Part shown: positions 37,919 to 48,350 of the stretch, one piece after another
Layout of the letters: every line of letters begins with the position of its first letter
Position numbering within the stretch: position 1 is the first letter of the stretch
Assembly (NCBI RefSeq): GCF_900104175.1
Contig: NZ_FNIX01000006.1
Coordinates: 62,001-126,000 of the forward strand
Length of the DNA: 64,000 nt
Direction of reading: 5' to 3'
From: Lentzea jiangxiensis
Lineage (GTDB): Bacteria > Actinomycetota > Actinomycetes > Mycobacteriales > Pseudonocardiaceae
Made by a program: the position numbers and the translations under genes
Notes under the pieces: model-generated
What the model was told of the DNA's origin: nothing
Database searches by the model: none
Seen by the model: the letters and a program-made list of their open reading frames with translations, nothing else

Positions 37919-39307
37919 TCAGCCGTCGACCAGCAATCCGCGCAACGGTCCCTGCAATCTTCCGGCACGGCGGGACACGCCGGGCAGCGACGTCACCCGC
38001 GCCGGACGCTCCAGAGCCGGGCGCCACATCCCGTCCACGACCTCGTGCACGGGACCGGAGACGTCGCCCTCGAGGCCGTGCAGGTGCTCCGCCCACAGCT
38101 TGAGCCGCGTCGCCCGCACGACGTCAACGTCGTCAGTCACGACGTTGACCTCGGTGTCGTTGAACAGCGAGTGCTCGTTGAGGTTCGCGGAGCCGACGGA
38201 CATCCACTTGTCGTCCACGATGCACAGCTTCGCGTGCACGTAGACGGGCGCGTCACCGTGGGAGACGAGGGTTGCGGCCACGACGTGCTTGCCGGGATCG
38301 GCGTCGAGCATCCGGCCGAGCTGCCCGCGCGTGGTGTCGGCGCCGTTGCTCGGCTTCTGCGGCAACACCAGCACCAGCCGGAAGTCCGGTGAGGGCGGGT
38401 TGCTCAGCTTCTCCAGCAGCACCTCGGTGATCTCGGGAGACCACAGGAACTGGTTCTCCACGTACACGAACGACTCCGCCGCCCGCAGCGCCCGCAGGTA
38501 CGAGTCGAGCAGGCTGAAGTCGCCGTGCGGGGAGAAGTCGTAGGTCTTCTCCGGGATCGTGCGGACCAGCTGCACCGACGAGGACCCGGCCTCCGGCGGC
38601 ACCTCCGGCGCGGGCAGGGTCTCCCCCGCGATCTCCAGCCAGCGCGCGGCGAAGTGCGCGGCCACCTCGGCCACGACGGGACCTTCGAGACGCGCGATGT
38701 GGTCGTGCCAGCCGAGGTCGCGCGGCGGGTGGTCCGGCGAGTCGTGGCGGTCGCCCTCCACCGCGGTCATGTCGAGGCCTCCGACGAACGCCACGTCGTC
38801 GACGATCACGATCTTCTCGTGGTGGCAGTGCAGGGTGCGTTCGCGCGCGTCGAGCTCACAGCGGACCGCACCGCATTCCAGGAACGCCTTCTGCGCCGCC
38901 AGAGCGCGCTTCCGCGTCGGTTCGAAGAACGGCATGGGCGGACCCGCCCACAGCAGCACCCGCACCGGCACCCGTTCCGCGGCGGCCGACAGCAGTTCGC
39001 GCAGCTGCGGCGCCCCCGGTTCACGGGTCAGCCGGAAGTCGGGTGACGCGTGCCAGTTCGCGATGTGGACGTACTTCTGCGCACCCTCGATCGCCTTCGC
39101 GATGACGGGAAACGCGTTGGCCCCGTCCACCAGGACCTCGATGTTGTTGCCGTGCTGCACCGGACGGCGCGGGGTGAACCACCCCGCGCCGTCGCCTTCG
39201 AGCACGTCGCCCCACCCCAGCCGCCGCAGTCTTCGCGTGTGATGGGAGCACAGCAGATTCTCCAGCCCGTCGCCGAGCCGGGCGTCGAGAACGTCGAGTA
39301 GGCCCAC
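37919..39307 (-). CDS. Phospholipase D / cardiolipin synthase-like protein
   Basis: A 462-aa cytosolic PLD-superfamily protein with two HKD motifs: HHEKIVIVDDVAFVGG at about 158-173 and VHAKLCIVDDKWMSVGSANLN at about 366-386. There is no signal peptide or N-terminal membrane helix, so it is more like bacterial PLD or a toxin-type nuclease/phospholipase than ClsA. It follows the VOC gene with 22 bp between, same strand. Lipid transphosphatidylation is the likely reaction. Confidence 0.88.
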   Translation of the reverse strand: MGLLDVLDARLGDGLENLLCSHHTRRLRRLGWGDVLEGDGAGWFTPRRPVQHGNNIEVLVDGANAFPVIAKAIEGAQKYVHIANWHASPDFRLTREPGAPQLRELLSAAAERVPVRVLLWAGPPMPFFEPTRKRALAAQKAFLECGAVRCELDARERTLHCHHEKIVIVDDVAFVGGLDMTAVEGDRHDSPDHPPRDLGWHDHIARLEGPVVAEVAAHFAARWLEIAGETLPAPEVPPEAGSSSVQLVRTIPEKTYDFSPHGDFSLLDSYLRALRAAESFVYVENQFLWSPEITEVLLEKLSNPPSPDFRLVLVLPQKPSNGADTTRGQLGRMLDADPGKHVVAATLVSHGDAPVYVHAKLCIVDDKWMSVGSANLNEHSLFNDTEVNVVTDDVDVVRATRLKLWAEHLHGLEGDVSGPVHEVVDGMWRPALERPARVTSLPGVSRRAGRLQGPLRGLLVDG

Positions 39308-39337
39308 GAGACGCGGATTTACCCGATTCAGGCGCTT

Positions 39338-40014
39338 CTAAACAGCGAGCACCGTGGTTGTACCGGGTTCGACCTCCGTGAACCCCGCGTCCCTCACCGC
39401 CACGACGTCGTCGCGGCCGATCAGCACGTCCCACTCGGCCGGGGACGGCGTGCGCACGGCGCAGCGGTAGTCCAGGTCCGCCCACGCCTTGAGCTCGGTC
39501 TCGGACAGCCGCGGGGCCAGCAGCATCGACGCGTGCCCGACCTGGGCGGCGAGCTTGCCCGCGGACATCTCGACGCGCGGGTTCACGTACAGCAGCCGGG
39601 CGCCCTCCGGCACCTCCCCCGGCTCGTCCACGGGCAGGTCGGAGCCCGAGATCTGCAGCTTGGCGACCTCGCGGGGCGTCTCGGACACCAGCACGGGCAG
39701 CAGCGACCGCACCGACGCCCCGTCCACGGTGATCGTCACGCCGGGCAGGTCCTGCACGGCCTCCCACTGCACACCACGGGCCCGCCGCGACACCTTGCGG
39801 ATGCGCCCGGCCACCCAGGCGCGAACGGCCTCGTGCCACTCCCCGCCCACGTCGGCACGGGGGTCGAGGCACACCGCGACCGCCGAAGCGGCCGCGGCTT
39901 CCAGCAGCGCCGTCCTGGACGGCGGGTCGACGCGTTCGATGCGCAGCACCATCGGCATCGCGCGGACTTCGGACTCCTCGGCGTAGTTCCGGGAGGCGAT
40001 CAGGTCGAGGATCA

Positions 40015-40015
<1 letters not shown>
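39338..40015 (-). CDS. Peptidyl-tRNA hydrolase 2 (Pth2) family protein
   Basis: A 225-aa protein whose C-terminal 110 residues carry the Pth2 signature RVEMSAGKLAAQVGHASML. The N-terminal 110 residues are an actinobacterial addition (AVCLDPRADVGGEWHEAVRAW). Pth2 recycles peptidyl-tRNA. ATG 40015 abuts the serB stop (TGATG); GTG 40018 is equally possible. Confidence 0.85.
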
Positions 40016-41310
<1,295 letters not shown>

Positions 41311-43101
41311 TTACTTGTCGTGCTCGGAATCGTCCTTCTCGGAGGCGGTGCCCGACTTGATCGCCGATGCGGCCATCTCCGACAGCGCCGGCGGCGCCTG
41401 CTCGTGCGGGATCGTCTTGCCGGTGAAGGTCACGTGGCCCTCGTTGCGGATCCGCTCGATCATGTGCGGGTAGTGCAGCTCGAACGCCGGGCGCTCCGAA
41501 CGGATCCGGGGCAGCTCGGTGAAGTTGTGCCGCGGCGGCGGGGACGACGTCGCCCACTCGAGCGAGTTGCCGTAGCCCCACGGGTCGTCCACCGTCGTGA
41601 CCTCGCCGAAGCGGTAGCTGCGGAAGATGTTCCAGATGAACGGCAGCGTCGAGGCACCCAGCAGGTAGGCGCCGATCGTCGAGACCATGTTCAGCGTCGT
41701 GAAGCCGTCGGACGCGAGGTAGTCGGCGTACCGGCGCGGCATGCCCTCGTTGCCCAGCCAGTGCTGGACGAGGAAGGTCGCGTGGAAGCCGAGGAACGTC
41801 GTCCAGAAGTGCAGCTTGCCCAGCGGCTCGTCGAGGAACCGGCCGGTGATCTTCGGGAACCAGAAGTAGATGCCGGCGAAGGTCGCGAACACGATCGTGC
41901 CGTAGAGCACGTAGTGGAAGTGCGCGACGACGAAGTACGTGTCGGACACGTGGAAGTCGATCGCGGGCGCGGCCAGCAGGATGCCGGACAGACCACCGAA
42001 GAGGAACGTGACGATGAAGCCGATGCTGAACAGCATGGGCGTCTCGAACGTCAGCTGGCCCTTCCACATCGTGCCGATCCAGTTGAAGAACTTCACACCG
42101 GTCGGGACCGCGATGAGGAACGTCATGAAGGCGAAGAACGGCAGCAGCACGGCGCCGGTCGCGTACATGTGGTGCGCCCACACGGCGACGGACAGGGCCG
42201 CGATGCCCAGGGTCGCGTAGACCAGGCCGTTGTAGCCGAAGATCGGCTTGCGGCTGAACACCGGGAAGATCTCCGACACGATGCCGAAGAACGGCAGCGC
42301 GACGATGTAGACCTCGGGATGGCCGAAGAACCAGAACAGGTGCTGCCACAGGATCACGCCGCCGTTGGCGGGGTCGAACACGTGGGCACCGAGGTGGCGG
42401 TCGGCCAGCAGGCCGAGCAGCGCGGCGGTGAGGATCGGGAACGCGAGCAGCACCAGCACCGACGTCACCAGGATGTTCCAGGTGAAGATCGGCATCCGGA
42501 ACATCGTCATGCCGGGCGCGCGCAGGCAGACCACGGTGGTGATCATGTTCACCGCGCCGAGGATGGTGCCGAGACCACCGACCGCCAGGCCGGAGATCCA
42601 CAGGTCGGCGCCGACACCCGGCGAGTGGATGGCGTTGCTGAGCGGCGTGTACGCGAACCAGCCGAAGTCAGCCGCACCACCGGGGGTGATGAAGCCCGCC
42701 ATCACGATCAGGCCGCCGAACAGGTACAGCCAGTACGAGAAGGCGTTGAGCCGCGGGAACGCCACGTCGGGCGAGCCGATCTGCAGCGGCAGGATGAAGT
42801 TCGCGAAGCCGAAGACGATCGGCGTCGCGTACAGCAGCAGCATCACGGTGCCGTGCATCGTGAAGAGCTGGTTGTACTGCTCCTGGCTCAGGAACTGCAT
42901 GCCAGGCCGGGCAAGCTCGGTTCGGATCAGCATGGCCATCGCGCCGCCGACCATGAAGAAGGCGAACGAGGTGACCAGGTACATGATGCCGATTTGCTTG
43001 TGGTCCGTGGTGCGGAACATCCGCAGCAGGAAGGACCCCTTGACCGCAGTGCGCGTCGGATAAGGACGCGTTGCGATCGGCTGCGGGGCTACGGCCGTCA
43101 C
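41311..43101 (-). CDS. ctaD: Cytochrome c oxidase subunit I
   Basis: A 596-aa 12-helix membrane protein. [12 protein letters not shown] gives the heme a His, [15 protein letters not shown] the CuB His with the cross-linked Tyr, WAHHMY the two further CuB His, and [11 protein letters not shown] the heme ligands. It is the catalytic subunit of the aa3 oxidase in the bcc-aa3 supercomplex. GTG 43101. Subunits II and III are encoded elsewhere, as is usual in actinobacteria. Confidence 0.97.
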   Translation of the reverse strand: MTAVAPQPIATRPYPTRTAVKGSFLLRMFRTTDHKQIGIMYLVTSFAFFMVGGAMAMLIRTELARPGMQFLSQEQYNQLFTMHGTVMLLLYATPIVFGFANFILPLQIGSPDVAFPRLNAFSYWLYLFGGLIVMAGFITPGGAADFGWFAYTPLSNAIHSPGVGADLWISGLAVGGLGTILGAVNMITTVVCLRAPGMTMFRMPIFTWNILVTSVLVLLAFPILTAALLGLLADRHLGAHVFDPANGGVILWQHLFWFFGHPEVYIVALPFFGIVSEIFPVFSRKPIFGYNGLVYATLGIAALSVAVWAHHMYATGAVLLPFFAFMTFLIAVPTGVKFFNWIGTMWKGQLTFETPMLFSIGFIVTFLFGGLSGILLAAPAIDFHVSDTYFVVAHFHYVLYGTIVFATFAGIYFWFPKITGRFLDEPLGKLHFWTTFLGFHATFLVQHWLGNEGMPRRYADYLASDGFTTLNMVSTIGAYLLGASTLPFIWNIFRSYRFGEVTTVDDPWGYGNSLEWATSSPPPRHNFTELPRIRSERPAFELHYPHMIERIRNEGHVTFTGKTIPHEQAPPALSEMAASAIKSGTASEKDDSEHDK

Positions 43102-43235
43102 GGTGCCTCCAGGCCTTGGTGGGACCAGTCGTTCGGGAAACTCCCCGGGATATTAGACGCAGCCGATCAGCTCCATTCGGGTGGGCCGGAGCCGATGGCC
43201 AGCGGAGTAGCGCAGGTCACACGTATTCTGCCGCC

Positions 43236-43751
43236 GTGCTCCGAATGCTCGCTGTCGCTTCTGTCCTGTCGCTGGCCGCCTGTGGCACCCCCGCCACGCA
43301 CAACTCCGCGGACGTCGCGTTCGCGCAGGGCATGGTCCCGCACCACGAGCAGGCGCTGGAGATGAGCGGCCTCGTCGGCGACCGCACCGACAACCCCCGC
43401 CTCGCCGACCTGGCGAAGCGCATCTCCGCCGCCCAGAAGCCCGAGATCGACCGGATGAACGGCTGGTTGCGGACCTGGAACGCGCCGGTCGAGGCGTCCT
43501 CGCACACGTCGCACGGCCACTCGGAGTCGCACGGCGTGGTCGACCTGGGCAACCTCGCCGACCTCGAGGGCACCGAGTTCGACCGCCAGTGGCTCTCGCT
43601 GATGATCCAGCACCACCGCGGCGCCGTGGAGATGGCCCGCAAGCACCTGACGGCCGGCACCGACCCGGAGACGCGCAAGCTCGCCCAGGACGTCGTCAGC
43701 CACCAGGAGAAGGAGATCGCGGAAATGGAGTCGCTCCTCCCACAGGGCTGA
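43236..43751 (+). CDS. DUF305-family lipoprotein
   Basis: A 171-aa protein with lipobox LSLAAC and a DUF305 four-helix domain: FAQGMVPHHEQALEM and LMIQHHRGAVEMARKHL carry paired His that suggest metal (copper) binding. It is exported and lipid-anchored. Start GTG 43236 or ATG 43245. It is divergent from ctaD, so copper handling for the oxidase is a possible but unproven link. Confidence 0.88.
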   Translation: MLRMLAVASVLSLAACGTPATHNSADVAFAQGMVPHHEQALEMSGLVGDRTDNPRLADLAKRISAAQKPEIDRMNGWLRTWNAPVEASSHTSHGHSESHGVVDLGNLADLEGTEFDRQWLSLMIQHHRGAVEMARKHLTAGTDPETRKLAQDVVSHQEKEIAEMESLLPQG

Positions 43752-43767
43752 TGCCAGCCTTCTGCCC

Positions 43768-44544
43768 GTGGACGCTCTGTCAGCCGCGGTCTCGTTGGCG
43801 GCCTCACACGACGTGGTCTCCTCCGACCCCGTCGTGCTGAAGCGGGGCAGCAACGTCCTCGTGCACCTGCGCCCGGCCCCGGTCGTGGCCCGTGTAGCCG
43901 CACGCACAGCCCTGATCAGGCCTTCCGTTGCCGACCACTTCGCGCGAGACCTGTCGATCTCGGCGTTCCTGGCGGCTCGCGGCGTGCCGGTCGTGACACC
44001 GTCCGGCGACCTGCCCGCAGGACCCCACACGTTCGAGGGCTTCGTGATGTCGTTCAGCACGTATGTCCCGCACGAGTCCGGTGCCCGGCTACCGCGCGAG
44101 GACGTCCTCAAGCTCCTACCGGACCTGCACGCCGAACTGAGGCACTACGAAGGCGTGTTGCCCACCCGAGGTCCCCTGGACGACGTGGACAACGTCCTGG
44201 CCTACCTGGCCTGTTGTGGCGTGCCGGACCTCGACAGGTTCCGCGCGTGGCACGACTCGCTGGCGGCCCGCTGGACCGAGCACCACCGCGACGTCCAGCC
44301 CCTCCACGGCGACGCCCACCCCGGGAACCTGCTGCTCACCCCGTCCGGCCCCGTCTGGAACGACTTCGAGGACGCCTGGCTCGGACCGGTCGCCTGGGAC
44401 ATGGCCTGCTCCACGACCGAAGAAGCCGCCCCACGCGCCGTAGAGCTGTACGGCGGCGGAGCGGCTCTTGCAGACGTGGAGTTCCACGTGAAGACACGAA
44501 CCATGTTCGGCACGCTCTGGGGCGTGCTCGTCCAGTGGTCTTAG
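43768..44544 (+). CDS. Aminoglycoside phosphotransferase-fold (APH) kinase-like protein
   Basis: A 258-aa protein starting GTG 43768. LHGDAHPGNLLLTPSGPVWNDFEDA carries the catalytic HGD-x4-N and DFE motifs of APH/choline kinases. The N-lobe is short. It could phosphorylate a small molecule; antibiotic resistance cannot be claimed. It follows the DUF305 gene by 16 bp and overlaps the convergent LAxTG gene by 4 bp. Confidence 0.82.
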   Translation: MDALSAAVSLAASHDVVSSDPVVLKRGSNVLVHLRPAPVVARVAARTALIRPSVADHFARDLSISAFLAARGVPVVTPSGDLPAGPHTFEGFVMSFSTYVPHESGARLPREDVLKLLPDLHAELRHYEGVLPTRGPLDDVDNVLAYLACCGVPDLDRFRAWHDSLAARWTEHHRDVQPLHGDAHPGNLLLTPSGPVWNDFEDAWLGPVAWDMACSTTEEAAPRAVELYGGGAALADVEFHVKTRTMFGTLWGVLVQWS

Positions 44545-45266
44545 GCGCGACGCCTGCGCATCACGAACAGCACAGCGGCACCGGCGGCCACGAGCGCGGC
44601 ACCGCACCCGAGCAGCCACGCGGACCCGAAGCCGGTGGCGGCGAGGTCCCGCACCTCGGCGACCGGCACGGGCGCGACGGTGGTCGTCGTGGGCGCCGCC
44701 TCAGCGGAAGAAGACGACGTGGTCGGCTCGGAGCGCGAAGTAGAAGTCGGCGTCGACGAGTGAGTCACGGTCGGCTCGGACGTGGTGGTGGTCGTGGTGG
44801 TGGTCGTGGTCGTGGTGCCGGTGGGCGGCTGTTCGACAGCGACACCGCACCCGAACCACTGGCCGATCTCCGGAAGGGTTCCGCCGTCGACGACCGGAGC
44901 GCGCAGCTCGTTCCACGGCAGCGCGTCTCCGAGCTCGTCGGCCAGGTAGACGTTGAAGACGTCCCCCGCCTTCACGAGCATGCCCGTGACCTCCACGTCC
45001 TCGGGCAACCCGGTGATGTTCAGGTGCTTCTGGTTGTCGCCGCCGGTGTAGCCGAACTCGCCGGGCAGGACCACGTTCCCGCTCAGCCCGCCCACGGCGC
45101 AGGCGTCGGGGTGGTTGACGTCGATGAACTGGAAGAACGGCTGCGCGCGCGGGTCGTCCGTGGTCACCTCGTCCGCGGACGCGCTGGTCGCGAGCACCAG
45201 CGAGGCCGCAGCGGCCAAGGCGACCGAGGCGAGCAGGCCGGAACGTCTCAGAGGCGTCACACGCAT
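44541..45266 (-). CDS. LAxTG wall-anchored secreted protein with Thr-rich stalk, copy 1
   Basis: A 241-aa protein. A signal peptide (residues 1-31, cut after ASA) is followed by a folded domain of about 110 residues with two Cys, then a low-complexity stalk of about 60 residues mostly Thr, Ser and Pro. The end is LAATG, a hydrophobic helix (SAWLLGCGAALVAAGAAVLFV) and RRRR: the sorting signal of class E sortases. The stalk is probably O-glycosylated. It is a close paralogue of the next gene. Confidence 0.88.
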   Translation of the reverse strand: MRVTPLRRSGLLASVALAAAASLVLATSASADEVTTDDPRAQPFFQFIDVNHPDACAVGGLSGNVVLPGEFGYTGGDNQKHLNITGLPEDVEVTGMLVKAGDVFNVYLADELGDALPWNELRAPVVDGGTLPEIGQWFGCGVAVEQPPTGTTTTTTTTTTTTSEPTVTHSSTPTSTSRSEPTTSSSSAEAAPTTTTVAPVPVAEVRDLAATGFGSAWLLGCGAALVAAGAAVLFVMRRRRA

Positions 45267-45270
45267 CGGT

Positions 45271-45385
45271 CACTCCGTGGGGGTCGGCGGATGCCGCGAT
45301 CCAAGACGATCGACGTCCCCCGAACGGGTTAGGTGACGATCAACAGCGCCCCTCGTGGCCGAGTTGTTATTGCTCCGTGAGGTGT
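45271..45385 (-). repeat. Duplicated upstream region of the LAxTG genes, copy 1 (copy 2 at 46207-46320)
   Basis: About 110 bp upstream of both LAxTG genes match base for base over most positions, including AAGACGATCGACGTC, TGACG-TCAAC and GTGGCCGAGTTGTTAT. Conservation outside the coding part suggests a shared promoter with its regulator sites, and a tandem duplication that included it. Confidence 0.75.
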
Positions 45386-45400
45386 AACCCCAAACGAAAA

Positions 45401-45442
45401 GGCCGCCCAACGCACCGTGGAGATCCACGGCGGCGGGCGGCC
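45401..45442 (-). terminator. Terminator between the twin LAxTG genes
   Basis: GGCCGCCC (45401-45408) pairs with GGGCGGCC (45435-45442), with an inner perfect hairpin CCGTGG/CCACGG (45415-45430). On the minus strand the hairpin is followed by TTTTCGTTT. It terminates the gene at 45478-46200. Confidence 0.8.
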
Positions 45443-45477
45443 CCTTCAGACGTGCGCTTCCACGTCCGGCACAGCTC

Positions 45478-46200
45478 CTAGGCGCGACGCCTGCGCATCA
45501 CGAACAGCACGGCGGCACCGGCGGCCACGAGCGCGGCACCGAGCCCGAGCAGCCACGCGGACCCGAAGCCGGTGCTGGCCAGGTCGTCCTCGCTGGCGAC
45601 GGGCACGGGCGCGACCGTCGTGGTCGTCGTGGGCGTGACCGCACCGGAAGTGGTCGTGGTCGTCGTCGAGCTCGTGCTGGAGCTGGGCGACGAGGAGTGG
45701 GTGACCGTCGAGACCGTCGTGGTGGTGGCCGTCGTCGTGGTCGTAGTGGTGGTGGTCGTCGTGTCCTTGACACCGCAGCCGTACCAGTGGCTGATGTCCG
45801 GGACCTTGTCGTTCTTCAGCGGCGACCGCAGGTCGTTCCACGGCAGCGGCCCGAGCTTGCCGGCGAGGTAGACGTTGTAGGCGTCGGCGCCCTTCACCAC
45901 GATGCCGGTGACCTTCACGCCCTCGGGGCCGGCGGTGATGTCGAGGTCCTGCTTGCCCACGCCACCCGTGAAGGTGAACTTGCCGGGCGCGATCGGGGTG
46001 CCGGTCAGGCCACCGACGGCGCAGGCGTCGTCGTGGTTGATGTCGACGTTGCCCGCGTACGCGACCGCGCGGTCGTCGCCAGAGCCGGGGGCCGGCTGGT
46101 CAGGCCGGGCGGACGCGGTGGCGACCAGCGTGAGGGTGGCCACGGCGGCCACTGCGGCGGCACCGGCCAGGCCGGATCTTCTCAGGGGCGTCAGGCGCAT
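45478..46200 (-). CDS. LAxTG wall-anchored secreted protein with Thr-rich stalk, copy 2
   Basis: A 240-aa paralogue of the preceding protein, with the same architecture: signal peptide ending ASA, a 110-residue domain starting near YAGNVDINHDDACAVGGL, a Thr/Ser stalk, LASTG, transmembrane helix and RRRR. The last 40 residues are almost the same as in the twin, while the folded domains differ considerably. ATG 46200 matches the twin's start and has GGAG eight bases upstream; ATG 46206 is the alternative. Confidence 0.88.
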   Translation of the reverse strand: MRLTPLRRSGLAGAAAVAAVATLTLVATASARPDQPAPGSGDDRAVAYAGNVDINHDDACAVGGLTGTPIAPGKFTFTGGVGKQDLDITAGPEGVKVTGIVVKGADAYNVYLAGKLGPLPWNDLRSPLKNDKVPDISHWYGCGVKDTTTTTTTTTTTATTTTVSTVTHSSSPSSSTSSTTTTTTSGAVTPTTTTTVAPVPVASEDDLASTGFGSAWLLGLGAALVAAGAAVLFVMRRRRA

Positions 46201-46340
46201 CGTCATTACTCCGTGGGGGTAGGCGGATTCGGCGATCTAAGACGATCGACGTCGCCCGATCGGCCTAGATGACGGTCAACTACACCCTTGTGGCCGAGTT
46301 GTTATGCGTCCGTGAAGTTGAATCCTGAACGACCGAACGC

Positions 46341-46368
46341 CGAAAGGGCCGCCGTGGCGGCCCTTTCG
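46341..46368 (-). terminator. Terminator after the putative precursor gene
   Basis: CGAAAGGGCCGCC (46341-46353) pairs perfectly with GGCGGCCCTTTCG (46356-46368). It lies 22 bp beyond the stop of the 63-aa peptide gene, closing the HExxH-precursor transcript. Confidence 0.8.
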
Positions 46369-46390
46369 GGTCGGAACAACAACGAGGCGC

Positions 46391-46582
46391 TCAATCGTTC
46401 TGCTCGGCCTCGGCAGGACGCAGGAACACGGTGCCACCGCCGGTCGGCATCCGCCGGAACCAGTCCACGGAGCTCACGGGCTGGCCGATCACCGGGCCGG
46501 CCCCGGTCGGAAGAGGAGGAAGCGAGGCGCCTGCGCTGTGCGGAGGCTGCGGCCGGCGAAGTGGTTCGTTCGGGGTGGTCAT
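46391..46582 (-). CDS. Putative RiPP precursor peptide 1 (WFRxMPxGG core)
   Basis: A 63-aa peptide starting at ATG 46582. The HExxH enzyme's stop overlaps this ATG (TGATG) and its last codons supply AAGGA as ribosome binding site, so translation is coupled. An N-terminal part with RRPQP could be a recognition element; the C-terminal part contains VDWFRRMPTGGGTV and ends acidic. The same core occurs in a second small gene at 50306-50509. Small size, no domain, coupling to a peptide-modifying enzyme and a repeated core motif support a precursor; the modification is unknown. Confidence 0.75.
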   Translation of the reverse strand: MTTPNEPLRRPQPPHSAGASLPPLPTGAGPVIGQPVSSVDWFRRMPTGGGTVFLRPAEAEQND

Positions 46583-47835
46583 CATTCCTTCTCGGATGTC
46601 TGTGCTGGCTCGATGAGGGACCACGACGCCAGCGAACCGATCGTGGTTCTCAAGCGCCGCAATGCGAGATCCGAGATGGTCTGCCATTCCTCGCACGCCT
46701 GTGACAGGAGGAGCTCAACCGATGTTGGGGTTTCGTCGTTGAGTTGGCCTACAACCCAGCTCGCGTCGGAATCGAGCCAAAAGATGCCGGGTGGCTGGGT
46801 GGCACGGCCGACAACCGCGCGTCCGGTGGACGCACGCCGGATGCGTACGTCTGGATGGAGGCGGAAGTGGCCGTCATCAAGGGTCTCGTCGCAAAGGGTG
46901 GCACAGTCCACTTCGGATCGCCGCATCACGGCTCCAGCGGGTGAACCGTGGAGGCCGTGAAGCAGCCGGCGCGAGTCGGAGAGCAGGACTTCTTCGTGCT
47001 CCAGCAACCAATCACCGATCTCGGTCGCCCGCGCGCGGGCGACCGGGAGCAGCGAGTGAGGCCCGGGCGGTTCGGTGCCGGCGGACGTGCTGAACTGCGC
47101 GAGGCAGGTGTAGGCGTGCCATGCCGCGAAGGTCTGTTCCAGTGGCCATCGAGCGTGCGACCACGAGTTCTCGAAAAAATCGACGTCTTCCGCCCTGGCG
47201 TCAACGAATTCTTTCACAATCGCCAAGTCGAAGAACTTTTCGTGCGCCCCCTCGTGGACCAGCGCCTCCGCGACTTCGAGCGGAGTCGACGGTTCGTCGA
47301 TGAGCACGATTCCAGGCACGTAGCGCGACGACGCCGAGACGACGCCGCCTGACGTCTCCCGCTTGAGCAAGGCAAGCATCGACACGTGCGCAAGCAGGTC
47401 GTCCGCCATTTGCGGAGCGATCTCGCGGAACAGCCGAACCCCCTCGGCAACGATCTCCAGAGCGTCGCCGAACCTCGCTCCGTCCGACTCGGTGAGCGGC
47501 TCCGGACAGACGCCAGGTGGTGCCACGATGCGCAACGGCGCTTCGATCAACGAAGCCGCGGCAGGGTCGGACACCACAGCGACGCCGACGTCGCGCACAC
47601 GCACAGCCGCGGCCCCAGCCAGCCGCTCCAGATCGAGGTGGCCCTGCCCGGCGAGCACGCGGCCGATCTCGTAGCGGACGATCGGATGGTCGACGAGGTT
47701 GTCCGACAACTCGGCACCGGGCGCGAACAGATCGATCGCGAGCCGGTAGAGCGCGCGTCGCTCATCGATCAGCGCGGCCGCGGGTGCGATCGCGGCATGC
47801 AGCGCATGCGTGCTCGCAACAGGCGAACCAACCAC
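46582..47835 (-). CDS. HExxH-type peptide modification enzyme (TIGR04267/aKG-HExxH hydroxylase-like)
   Basis: About 417 aa. ALVHEGAHEKFFDLAI carries the HExxH metal motif at about residue 233; the pattern LLAHVSMLALL ... GIVLIDEP ... HEGAH ... FAAWHAYTCLAQF matches HExxH motif proteins found next to RiPP precursors. Some of that family are 2-oxoglutarate-dependent peptide beta-hydroxylases rather than proteases; which applies here is inferred. GTG 47835 is chosen because GGAG lies five bases upstream; the open frame extends up to 47961. The peptide gene at 46391-46582 is coupled to its stop. Confidence 0.82.
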   Translation of the reverse strand: MVGSPVASTHALHAAIAPAAALIDERRALYRLAIDLFAPGAELSDNLVDHPIVRYEIGRVLAGQGHLDLERLAGAAAVRVRDVGVAVVSDPAAASLIEAPLRIVAPPGVCPEPLTESDGARFGDALEIVAEGVRLFREIAPQMADDLLAHVSMLALLKRETSGGVVSASSRYVPGIVLIDEPSTPLEVAEALVHEGAHEKFFDLAIVKEFVDARAEDVDFFENSWSHARWPLEQTFAAWHAYTCLAQFSTSAGTEPPGPHSLLPVARARATEIGDWLLEHEEVLLSDSRRLLHGLHGSPAGAVMRRSEVDCATLCDETLDDGHFRLHPDVRIRRASTGRAVVGRATQPPGIFWLDSDASWVVGQLNDETPTSVELLLSQACEEWQTISDLALRRLRTTIGSLASWSLIEPAQTSEKE

Positions 47836-48040
47836 CGAGACTCCGTACTGACAGATCCCGTGCCGACGTCCCCGACGAAAAGAAGTCAGGGACACCCCTG
47901 CACGTGCGGCGCGCCCCTGAACGCGCGAAGCGTACGGCACATCGTGATGCGCGCAACACATCGGGAGGTCGCACCAAGGCCGGTGCCCCGGCTCGCGTCG
48001 AGCGACGCGGACCGGGGCACCGGCTTCCGGCTGGTCTTCC

Positions 48041-48193
48041 TCATCCGAACATGATGCTGGTGACGTTCACGAAGCCGACAACGGCGAGCGCGATGACCGA
48101 GACGGCGATCATCGTGAGCACGGTGCGCCAACCGATAGCGGTGACGGCGACTGCTACGGCGGCTGCTATTCCGAGTGCACTCCCTGCAGACAT
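48041..48193 (-). CDS. Small membrane peptide of the RiPP locus
   Basis: A 50-aa hydrophobic protein starting at ATG 48193 behind a strong GGGAGGT. It has one or two membrane spans (ALGIAAAVAVAVTAIGW and TMIAVSVIALAVVGFV). It is read in the same direction as, and 206 bp upstream of, the HExxH gene, and divergent from the GntR regulator. It might be a transporter part, an immunity peptide, or an unrelated small protein. Confidence 0.7.
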   Translation of the reverse strand: MSAGSALGIAAAVAVAVTAIGWRTVLTMIAVSVIALAVVGFVNVTSIMFG

Positions 48194-48280
48194 CTCGTTA
48201 CCTCCCGACCAGGCGAGCGTGGGCTCCCAGGAGTGGGCGGTCCTGGGCGTCTCCCCTGTGCCCAGGGTCTCGTCTTGTAG

Positions 48281-48314
48281 GTTGTCTGTCAACCGTCGAC
48301 TGGTTGCCAGACAA
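48281..48314. promoter_or_regulatory. Putative GntR operator in the divergent promoter
   Basis: TTGTCTG (48282-48288) pairs with CAGACAA (48308-48314), and nested inside it CAACC (48290-48294) pairs with GGTTG (48302-48306). The dyad lies between the small membrane peptide gene and the GntR gene. Confidence 0.65.
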
Positions 48315-48350
48315 GTTGCCACCCGACTGCGACAGGCCTAAGCTGGACCG

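Noticed and set aside
44760-44820. Triplet repeat or mobile-element end
   Set aside because: The GGT/GTC-like run codes for the Thr stalk of the LAxTG protein; the same is true at 45700-45770.
46582-47961. Start of the HExxH protein at 47961
   Set aside because: The first 40 residues are Arg/Cys-rich and have no ribosome binding site, whereas GTG 47835 has GGAG at the right distance.
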